Source: CAYJAD01 sp964370015 (GTDB taxonomy: Bacteria > Desulfobacterota > Desulfovibrionia > Desulfovibrionales > Desulfovibrionaceae). Taken from it: a stretch of DNA of 9,588 nucleotides. The translations under genes and the position numbers were made by a program. Every line of letters begins with the position of its first letter. The first letter of the stretch is position 1. Below, one piece after another: positions 1 to 5,129 of this stretch. The notes under the pieces were generated by a model. It ran no database searches. It saw nothing but the letters and a program-made list of their open reading frames with translations, and was not told where the DNA came from. The stretch is from the NCBI GenBank assembly GCA_964370015.1, contig CAYJHD010000078.1, positions 1-9,588 on the forward strand, read 5' to 3'.

Positions 1-24
1 AGCCTTACAGGCGCATAAGAAAAA

Positions 25-43
25 CCACCAGCTAGGCTGGTGG
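25..43 (-). terminator. Distal intrinsic terminator hairpin downstream of the MATE gene
   Basis: A perfect 8-bp inverted repeat (CCACCAGC at 25-32, GCTGGTGG at 36-43) with a 3-nt loop. Read on the minus strand, the stem is followed by TTTTTCTT, which fits a rho-independent terminator for transcription arriving from the MATE gene. It is the same length and design as the hairpin at 69-87, so the two look like copies of one repeat element. Confidence 0.6.
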
Positions 44-66
44 ATTCTTACTTTTGCGGAAAAGAA

Positions 67-89
67 AACCTCCCGCTAGGTGGGAGGTT
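67..89 (-). terminator. Proximal intrinsic terminator hairpin of the MATE gene
   Basis: AACCTCCC (67-74) pairs with GGGAGGTT (82-89), giving an 8-bp stem with a 7-nt loop. On the minus strand the 3' arm runs into TTTTCTTTT. It lies 27 bases beyond the MATE stop codon, the expected place for its terminator. Confidence 0.65.
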
Positions 90-115
90 CTAAAAATATA
101 ATCCATGTTAATGAA

Positions 116-1444
116 CTAATAATGGTAGGTAAGTCTATATTTTCTTAGAAGGAAAATGGAAACCATAATGCCTAAAGCTTCAGCCACTGGGATGGATAGC
201 CAAACACCTTTTGCCCCCAAAATATGCGGTAAGAAAGCAAGCATGCCTATGATAAAGAGGAAAGTGCGCAAAAAAGAAATGAGTGCGGAGATTTTTCCGT
301 TGGATACGGAAGTAAAGAACACAGAGGCAAAAATATTCATGCCGGCAAATAAGTATCCGAGGGAAAAGACAGAAAAAGCGTCCATGGTTAAGGCATAGGC
401 CGCACTGCTTGGATCAATAAAAATGCCCACAATGCTTTGCTTGGCCACAAAGCAAAAAACAACCAGCGCAACAGAGCTTATGCCCACAAAGAGGGTGGAT
501 ATTTTAAAGACAGACTTGGTTTGCTGTCTGTCGTTGGAACCTTGAGCGAAGGCAAATATGGGGGCAACGCCTGCTCCAAATCCTATGTACATGGAATTTA
601 AGAAAAATTGCAAGGAAACGATGACGGTAACCGTGGCAATGCCGTTTTCTCCGTGCAATTTTCCCATGAGCAAATTTAAAATGATGGTGACGGCAGAAAT
701 GGCCAAATTGGTAACCATTTCCGAAGAGCCGTTAAAACACACTTCGCGCATGAACTTTGCGTGTTTTTTGGGCTTTACCAAATGCAGCACCCAGCCTTTT
801 TTGGTGCAGAGTAGGGTCATGAATATTATGGCTGGAAAGATAAAACTTGAGCCAAGCCCCATGGCCGCCCCTGTGACTCCCAAGGAGAAGTAGAGTATGC
901 TCACATGTGTAATAAGTAAATTCGCCACCGTGGATATGAGGGCAAATATCAAACCAAGGGAAGGCATACCCAAGGTCACAGTGAAGTATTGTCCAAAAAT
1001 TTGTAAGAAAACAAAGGGAAAAGTAAGGGCCAGTGCTTGTAGGTAATCCTTGGCGTAAGCATGAAGTTTAGGTGTTGTCCCTAAAAGATGTAAAAGATCA
1101 TCGGCAAAAGTAAGAGAAAGCACCGCCAAAACAATACCTGTGACAAGGCCTGTGATGAATAAATAGGTGAACTTTTCCTTGGCTTCTTGTGCTTTGCCTT
1201 GACCTAAGTTTTTGCTGATAATGGCATTGGCGCCCGTGGCAAACATAACCGCCACGGCCACAACGCAGGAAAAGAGCGGCGAAACCAAGGTCATGGCTGC
1301 CATGGCGTCTTGGTGTATGTAATTACCGGCATAAATGCTGCCAATCATGGAGTAAATGGAAATGAAAAGCATCATTACCATACTTGGAAGTGTGAATTTT
1401 AAGAGGGTGAGCGGAGTAAACGCTTGAGAAATGGGATTGTTCAT
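116..1444 (-). CDS. MATE-family multidrug efflux transporter
   Basis: 442-residue polytopic membrane protein, the usual length of MATE (multidrug and toxic compound extrusion) transporters, which export cationic drugs or metabolites by proton or sodium antiport across the inner membrane. Hydrophobic segments fill the whole length and fit about 12 helices in two pseudo-symmetric halves. The N-half has the typical loop motif GANAIISKNLGQGKAQEA (71-88) and the C-half the matching YIGFGAGVAPIFAFAQG (286-302). The segment NLLITH (175-180) occupies the place where many MepA/DinF-like members read N-x-x-x-D-P; the Asp-Pro is replaced by Thr-His, so substrate or ion coupling may differ. The start at 1444 is preceded by GAAGG five bases upstream. 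Expression probably depends on the leader attenuator described separately. The family is secure; substrate and subfamily are not. Confidence 0.93.
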   Translation of the reverse strand: MNNPISQAFTPLTLLKFTLPSMVMMLFISIYSMIGSIYAGNYIHQDAMAAMTLVSPLFSCVVAVAVMFATGANAIISKNLGQGKAQEAKEKFTYLFITGLVTGIVLAVLSLTFADDLLHLLGTTPKLHAYAKDYLQALALTFPFVFLQIFGQYFTVTLGMPSLGLIFALISTVANLLITHVSILYFSLGVTGAAMGLGSSFIFPAIIFMTLLCTKKGWVLHLVKPKKHAKFMREVCFNGSSEMVTNLAISAVTIILNLLMGKLHGENGIATVTVIVSLQFFLNSMYIGFGAGVAPIFAFAQGSNDRQQTKSVFKISTLFVGISSVALVVFCFVAKQSIVGIFIDPSSAAYALTMDAFSVFSLGYLFAGMNIFASVFFTSVSNGKISALISFLRTFLFIIGMLAFLPHILGAKGVWLSIPVAEALGIMVSIFLLRKYRLTYHY

Positions 1445-1462
1445 GGGGCCTTCGTTCTGTTT

Positions 1463-1537
1463 TTAGCAAAAAAAAACGCGAACAAGAAATCTTGTTCGCG
1501 GAATCACCTTAGACGACAAAAAGTCGCTGTCACGCAT
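1463..1537 (-). CDS. Candidate 24-residue leader peptide overlapping the attenuator
   Basis: The first ATG in the predicted MATE transcript opens a 24-codon frame starting MRDSDFLSSK, continuing VIPRTRFLV and ending RVFFC, then TAA. The frame runs through both arms of the terminator and its U tract. An Arg-x-Arg triplet (RTR, residues 14-16) is encoded in the 5' arm of the stem. Such basic triplets are known macrolide-dependent stalling motifs in erm leader peptides. Against it, the predicted 5' UTR is only about 9 nt and has no Shine-Dalgarno sequence, so translation is unproven. The shorter GTG frame at 1504-1533 is an alternative. Confidence 0.3.
   Translation of the reverse strand: MRDSDFLSSKVIPRTRFLVRVFFC
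1468..1500 (-). terminator. Leader intrinsic terminator (putative attenuator) ahead of the MATE gene
   Basis: A perfect 10-bp stem (CGCGAACAAG at 1477-1486 with CTTGTTCGCG at 1491-1500) and a 4-nt loop. Read on the minus strand it is followed by nine uninterrupted U residues (A tract at 1468-1476). It sits between the promoter at 1553-1581 and the MATE start codon at 1444, ending only 23 bases before the ATG. Transcription from that promoter must therefore pass it, which makes it a conditional terminator rather than a gene-end terminator. Confidence 0.85.
1504..1533 (-). CDS. Alternative 9-residue leader peptide ending in RLR
   Basis: A GTG-initiated frame reads MTATFCRLR and stops at TGA, three bases before the 5' arm of the leader terminator. 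The C-terminal Arg-Leu-Arg is the classic macrolide arrest motif (known from the ErmD leader, MTHSMRLR). A ribosome stalled on these codons would cover the first arm of the terminator and allow readthrough into the MATE gene. There is no visible Shine-Dalgarno, and only one of this frame and the overlapping 24-codon frame is likely to matter. Peptide and motif are seen in the sequence; drug response is inference. Confidence 0.3.
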   Translation of the reverse strand: MTATFCRLR

Positions 1538-1552
1538 ATGTAATGTGCTGGC

Positions 1553-1581
1553 AAGATAGTGTTCCTTTCTGACTGTGTCAA
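1553..1581 (-). promoter_or_regulatory. Sigma70-type promoter of the MATE transcript
   Basis: On the minus strand a perfect TTGACA (1576-1581) and TATCTT (1553-1558) are separated by 17 bases, the optimal spacing. Transcription would start near 1546, producing a leader of about 100 nt that contains the small ORFs and terminator before the MATE start codon. Confidence 0.75.
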
Positions 1582-1923
1582 GAAATAAAGTTGGGAGTTA
1601 TTTTCATGTTGCGCGTTGGAAAGTATTACTCTCAGTATTTTTCCATGGCAGTGTTACCTTTGTGTGCATTATGAAGGCATCCCCAGTTGCAGTAATGCTG
1701 CCACTGAGTAGGTAATTTGTGTAAGTCAGCTGGTTTGAAGTTAATTATGTTGTATAGTAGTATTTTATCTATATTTTGTGGCTGTTCTACTTTTCCATTT
1801 CGCGTTCCACGAAATAGGGGAGTCCGTTTTTGCTTAAAAATGAATTTGTTGGGACGTGCCTACTTGTCTCATATAATCAAACAACAAAATATTGGCTTGA
1901 TGAATTTTTAATAAAAATCTATC
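1582..1923. other. AT-rich intergenic stretch without a convincing gene
   Basis: About 340 bases between the divergent promoters. Stop codons are frequent, and no frame has both a ribosome binding site and protein-like composition. One small hairpin-like sequence is visible (GCAG/CTGC around 1689-1701) and an imperfect inverted repeat lies near 1618-1644, but neither has a U tract or other sign of function. I see no transposase remnant, tRNA or recognisable riboswitch. Confidence 0.5.
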
Positions 1924-1953
1924 TTGCTTTGAAATTGTTTTATATAGTATAAT
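1924..1953 (+). promoter_or_regulatory. Sigma70-type promoter upstream of the KPLF-repeat protein gene
   Basis: A perfect TATAAT -10 box (1948-1953) is preceded, 18 bases upstream, by TTGCTT (1924-1929), a moderate -35 box. Transcription would start near 1960, giving a 5' leader of about 90 nt before the ATG at 2053. Confidence 0.6.
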
Positions 1954-1992
1954 ACACGTTTACTAAAGTGTTTTTGGCTTATGCTTTTGTAA

Positions 1993-2023
1993 GCGCAAGC
2001 TGTGCGGGGTATCCGCGTTGCGC
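1993..2023 (+). promoter_or_regulatory. Structured 5' leader hairpin before the KPLF-repeat protein gene
   Basis: GCGCAA (1993-1998) pairs with TTGCGC (2018-2023), and a nested GCGG (2004-2007) pairs with CCGC (2013-2016). The result is a two-part GC-rich stem in an otherwise AT-rich leader. There is no following U tract, so it is not an intrinsic terminator. It lies 15 bases upstream of the GAGGG ribosome binding site (2039-2043) and could stabilise the mRNA or modulate translation. It matches no riboswitch class I know. Confidence 0.4.
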
Positions 2024-2052
2024 ATGCGTTACTATAATGAGGGACTGATATT

Positions 2053-2961
2053 ATGAAATACTTTTCTTTTTCCAATGCAATATGTCTTTTCAGTGTGATG
2101 TATATGCTTTTTACCATGCTTTTTGGAAGCATGCAGGCATGGGCATCGACCACGGTAACGCCTTTTTCTCTTGGAGGAAAAGTGCCTGAGGCTACGCCAC
2201 AACAAGATGTAGCACCAGCACAAGAGAGCGTAGAAAAAGTTTCTCCTGTGGTGAAACCACTTTTTGTGAATCAAGAGGCTGCAAAGCCGAAGCCAGAGGC
2301 ATCAGACGTTACAGCAAAACCGCTCTTTGTGAAAGAAGGGGATATAAAGCCGAAGGCAGAGGCTCCAGACGTAGCGTCGAAACCGCTTTTTGTGAACCAA
2401 GAGGAGGCAAAGTCGAAGACAGATGCGTCAGAAGCATCACCCGCTACAGTGAAGCCTCTTTTCATGAAAGAGGGAGATATAAAGCCGGAAGCGGAGAAAC
2501 CTTCTGCCAGTAAAGTTACGGGGGGGAGTACTGTCACAAGTTTTGTCATTCCCCTTGCTCCTGCGCTTAAAAAGCCGGGTAAAGCTGTCTTTATTTCTAG
2601 TACCAAGGATGCAATGGCCCTTACCTCTTTTACTGCTGACGGGCAAAGAGATACTTGTCTTCGCGCCATTGCATTACAAGATAGTCCTTTGGTGGCGGTT
2701 CGCCTAGAAAGTATGGGGGGCAAATTAGCCTCATGGAAAACCAAGGATGTAAAAACTTCGGCGCAAGGTGTATTGGCTTTGTATCAAGGAGAAAGTTTAG
2801 TCAATGCTAGCGATGCTGCCTTTTCTTTAAATGTGGCTCAGCCCACAAAGTTAGATCTGTGCGTGCAAGATAGTGGTGCTCTTAAAGACGCGCAGACAAA
2901 GTTTCGTATCATTTTCTTTCATGCAGATGGGACACGTACCTATGCAGTGGTGGAACGCTAA
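2053..2961 (+). CDS. Exported protein with four KPLF repeats and a unique C-terminal domain
   Basis: 302 residues, family not recognised. The first ~31 residues form an unusually long hydrophobic signal peptide or anchor, with a likely signal peptidase site after AWA (29-31). Residues 68-152 hold four imperfect repeats beginning KPLF at 68, 89, 110 and 134. They alternate between an NQE(A/E)AK type and a KEGDIKP type, so a two-unit block seems to have been duplicated. This Lys/Pro/Glu-rich part is probably an extended linker. Residues ~160-302 look like a compact beta-rich domain with two cysteines (202, 270) that could form a disulfide in the periplasm. The start is fixed by GAGGG nine bases upstream. 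It has its own promoter, and the next gene has a candidate promoter too, so it may be a separate unit beside the exported-protein operon. No function assigned. Confidence 0.85.
   Translation: MKYFSFSNAICLFSVMYMLFTMLFGSMQAWASTTVTPFSLGGKVPEATPQQDVAPAQESVEKVSPVVKPLFVNQEAAKPKPEASDVTAKPLFVKEGDIKPKAEAPDVASKPLFVNQEEAKSKTDASEASPATVKPLFMKEGDIKPEAEKPSASKVTGGSTVTSFVIPLAPALKKPGKAVFISSTKDAMALTSFTADGQRDTCLRAIALQDSPLVAVRLESMGGKLASWKTKDVKTSAQGVLALYQGESLVNASDAAFSLNVAQPTKLDLCVQDSGALKDAQTKFRIIFFHADGTRTYAVVER
2254..2508 (+). repeat. In-frame repeats encoding KPLF units
   Basis: Four in-frame units of 21, 21, 24 and about 19 codons, each starting with codons for Lys-Pro-Leu-Phe. Units 1 and 3 resemble each other (NQE core), as do units 2 and 4 (KEGDIKP core), pointing to duplication of a pair of units. 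Codon differences between units show that the duplication is not recent. Confidence 0.8.
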
Positions 2962-2982
2962 AAATTTATTACAAGTGTTTTG

Positions 2983-3020
2983 CTACCATATTTGACATTA
3001 TACGGTAGGTGATTTATGCA
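2983..3020 (+). promoter_or_regulatory. Candidate promoter with inverted repeat around its -35 box
   Basis: TTGACA (2992-2997) is followed at 17 bases by a weak -10 candidate, TATGCA (3015-3020). The TTGACA lies inside the 8-bp centre of an inverted repeat: CTACCATAT (2983-2991) against ATACGGTAG (3000-3008), complementary except for one position. A second near-palindrome (ATGCTAAATTTAGTAT, 3023-3038) lies near the expected transcription start. Both could be repressor sites. The weak -10 box is the main doubt. Confidence 0.4.
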
Positions 3021-3092
3021 GAATGCTAAATTTAGTATGCTATTTTTGCGTGCTGATTTAATTTTATATTAACTAATTTGGAGGCTTCCACC

Positions 3093-3824
3093 ATGGCTAA
3101 AATTTTTGTATGCGCTATTTTAGGTGCATTATTATGGGTTCCCGGCGTTCATGCCGCCACAACACCCGCCGCATCCACACCCGCTGCAGCACCTGTAGCT
3201 ACGCAAAGCTCCACCGACGTGGCCCAGGCGGAAGTCGCTGCCATGAAAGCGCAATTGGAAGGACAAAGACAAGCTCTGCTAGATGCACCAGATGGCGTTT
3301 TTGCTGTGGAGTATAAAGATGGTGTATTGTCTCGTTTGAAACTCAAAGCCACCATGGAGGTTTCCACAAGTTTGCGCGGTGCCCGTGCGGATCGTATGGC
3401 TCGTGAAAATGCCATGCGCAAAGCTCGTGCCGCTTTTTCTACCTTCCTTAATAGTAATGTGGTTTTTGTAGAGTCCGGCAATGAAGGCGTGCAAATTACC
3501 GAAAAAGATAAGGTGGAAAGTGCGCAATATACGGAAGCTTCTGCTTCTTCTATTAACGTGGCCTCGCAATCCTTTCAGCGCGGTCTTATTCCCATTTTTC
3601 AAGAGTGTGATGGCGAGGGCGTAGAGCGTCAATGCATTGCCGTTCTAGGCTGGTCACAAAAATTGGTAAAGGCCTCTGAAACTGCACAAAGTGCCATGAA
3701 GCCTATTCCTGCCGAAGATGCTCCTGCGGCCAAGCCCGCCGCTCCTGCCGCTCCTGCCGCTCCTGCTGCTCCTGCCGAAGAAGCTCGCGGTAGAGTGACT
3801 AAAATGGGCGACATGGATTTTTAA
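3093..3824 (+). CDS. Exported protein with FlgT/LPP20-like helix and Pro-Ala tail
   Basis: 243 residues from the ATG at 3093. This start is chosen because GGAGG lies eight bases upstream; a TTG at 3078 would put the ribosome site inside the gene. Signal peptide residues 1-21 (cleavage after VHA), then a Thr/Ala/Pro-rich linker to ~40. Residues ~69-195 form the main domain. Its helix ARADRMARENAMRKARAAF (97-115) closely matches ARAQRLAREQALRKARYQL in the 7581 product, so the two are related. This AR..A...A..KA pattern is typical of the secreted FlgT/LPP20-type fold, but I cannot name the exact family. C172 and C181 may form a disulfide. Residues ~208-230 are a Pro-Ala tail ending in a charged tip (TKMGDMDF). 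It is probably periplasmic or surface-exposed. Function unknown. Confidence 0.85.
   Translation: MAKIFVCAILGALLWVPGVHAATTPAASTPAAAPVATQSSTDVAQAEVAAMKAQLEGQRQALLDAPDGVFAVEYKDGVLSRLKLKATMEVSTSLRGARADRMARENAMRKARAAFSTFLNSNVVFVESGNEGVQITEKDKVESAQYTEASASSINVASQSFQRGLIPIFQECDGEGVERQCIAVLGWSQKLVKASETAQSAMKPIPAEDAPAAKPAAPAAPAAPAAPAEEARGRVTKMGDMDF
3741..3776 (+). repeat. Four tandem 9-bp units encoding Ala-Pro-Ala
   Basis: GCTCCTGCC is repeated four times without gaps (third copy ends in T instead of C). It encodes the Pro-Ala tail of the upstream exported protein. Such a tract can change length by slippage in steps of three residues without breaking the frame. Confidence 0.8.
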
Positions 3825-3845
3825 GCAAAACAAAATATGTCATAA

Positions 3846-3874
3846 AGTAAAGGGCGCAGGAGTTGCCCTTTACT
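3846..3874 (+). terminator. Hairpin between the 3093 and 3894 genes, possible leaky terminator
   Basis: AGTAAAGGGC (3846-3855) and GCCCTTTACT (3865-3874) form a perfect 10-bp stem with a 9-nt loop. The tail CATTTTAT has only four consecutive U residues, so termination may be partial. I see no strong promoter between this hairpin and the next gene. Readthrough is therefore likely, and the hairpin may set different mRNA levels or stability for the flanking genes. Confidence 0.6.
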
Positions 3875-3893
3875 CATTTTATGTGGGGAGATT

Positions 3894-5129
3894 ATGAAGA
3901 GATTTTGTGCTGGGATAGTGTTGTGTTGCTTGGCCTTGGTGCCTTCTTTGTTTTGTGCTGGTAGTGCTCAAAGTGCAGCTGATGAAAAAGAGGTGGTGGT
4001 GCTTGGCATAGGTGCCACAGAAAGTGATGCCAAAAAGCAAGCGTATAGAAGTGCCATTCAAAGCGTTATTGGATCTATGGTGCTTTCTGAGACCATAGTG
4101 GAAAACGAAAGCCTTGTGCAAGATAAAATTCTTTCCCACAGTGACGGCTATGTGGTGAAGTCCGCACAAATAGGGCCCACGCGCACGATTTCAGGTAATT
4201 TGCTCGAGGTAACCATGCGTGTTACTGTGAAAAGTGAGCAACTAAAAGCTAAATTGCAAACGGAAAATATCACCGTTGCCGCCCTTAGCGGTCAAAGTCT
4301 CTTTGCCCAAAACGTTACGCAAGAAGCACAAACTAAGGATGCCTCCAGCATTATTAAAGAAAAAATCAAAGGTATTCCTGCTTCGGTACTTACAGCGCAG
4401 GCCAATGTTCAAGCGAGCACACAAAAAAATCTTGAGGGGGGGCTTGTGGCTCTCACTGTGCCTGTAAAGCTTTCTGTGGACAGAACTGCCTATAGAAAGT
4501 TTATAGGTGAACTTAAAAAAACTTTGCAACAACTGGGCTATCAGGGAAAATCCATGCAACTTCCTCTTGGTATGGGTAATACTTTTAGCGCGCATAGTTC
4601 TTATGTGAGAGTCTATGCATTTAATAAAGCCTATAACAAAAAAATTGCCGATGACGAACTCCCCAATAAGGGCGTGATTCTTGTGGGTGATGGTTACCAG
4701 TCTACAAATAACTTATTAAGCGCCACCGGTTATATTGTACCCAAGGAAGCGGCCATTGCCTTTCATGGCGAAGCGTCCTTCACCTTGACTGTGGAGTTGC
4801 TGGATGCCAATGGAAATGTTGTTCTAGAGCAATCGTGGACAAATGGCGAAGAAAATAGGGGTGATTGGTTGGAGTTTAATAAAATATCCAGCCTTTCTTT
4901 AAAGGGCTATGCTGATGGCAGCATTATACGCACCACCGACCCTACGATGAAAGCAAGTAGCGGAAATTATGGAGCCATGGCCTATGTGCTTCCTTCTCCC
5001 TTCATCGCTAAATTATCATCGTATACAGATTTTTATGCAGGCAATCCCACTCTTCCCATAACATTTGAATTGAGCTTGGAAGAATTACAAAGCGTGACCT
5101 CTTTAAGATGCACTGTGAGTAATTTATAA
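3894..5129 (+). CDS. Exported FlgT/LPP20-like paralogue 1 of 3
   Basis: 411 residues. Signal peptide about 1-28, then a 110-residue domain (30-139) shared almost without gaps with the next two genes. Hallmarks are DEKEVVVLGIG, the helix AKKQAYRSAIQSVIG, SETIVEN, DKILSHSDGYVVK and the strand LEVTMRVTVKSEQLKAKL. The order glycine turn, Ala-rich helix, VEN turn, SxGYV strand, VTMRV strand resembles the N-terminal domain of FlgT and LPP20-type lipoproteins, but no flagellar genes are nearby. A second alpha/beta unit follows (~122-215). The rest diverges from the paralogues until the end, where VELLD and ITFELSLEELQSVTSLRC reappear. One Cys near the C-terminus is common to all three. GGGGAG lies three bases before the ATG. 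First gene of the tight run; role unknown, probably periplasmic or outer-membrane associated. Confidence 0.87.
   Translation: MKRFCAGIVLCCLALVPSLFCAGSAQSAADEKEVVVLGIGATESDAKKQAYRSAIQSVIGSMVLSETIVENESLVQDKILSHSDGYVVKSAQIGPTRTISGNLLEVTMRVTVKSEQLKAKLQTENITVAALSGQSLFAQNVTQEAQTKDASSIIKEKIKGIPASVLTAQANVQASTQKNLEGGLVALTVPVKLSVDRTAYRKFIGELKKTLQQLGYQGKSMQLPLGMGNTFSAHSSYVRVYAFNKAYNKKIADDELPNKGVILVGDGYQSTNNLLSATGYIVPKEAAIAFHGEASFTLTVELLDANGNVVLEQSWTNGEENRGDWLEFNKISSLSLKGYADGSIIRTTDPTMKASSGNYGAMAYVLPSPFIAKLSSYTDFYAGNPTLPITFELSLEELQSVTSLRCTVSNL

Noticed and set aside
1618..1644. Imperfect inverted repeat GGAAAGTATTACT...AGTATTTTTCC as a terminator
   Set aside because: The stem contains several mismatches, has no proper U tract in either direction, and no gene ends there.
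1717..1911. 64-codon open frame on the plus strand in the spacer between the divergent promoters
   Set aside because: It starts at a non-ATG codon without a ribosome site, its predicted protein has no coherent domain, and base composition matches the surrounding AT-rich spacer.
1954..1971. ACACGTTTA-C-TAAAGTGT as an operator at the start site
   Set aside because: Symmetry needs a bulged G in one arm, which breaks helical phasing for a dimeric repressor, and the one-base loop cannot form an RNA hairpin.
2033..2038. Second TATAAT sequence just before the 2053 gene
   Set aside because: No acceptable -35 box lies at the right distance, and a start there would leave the ribosome site at or before the 5' end of the RNA.
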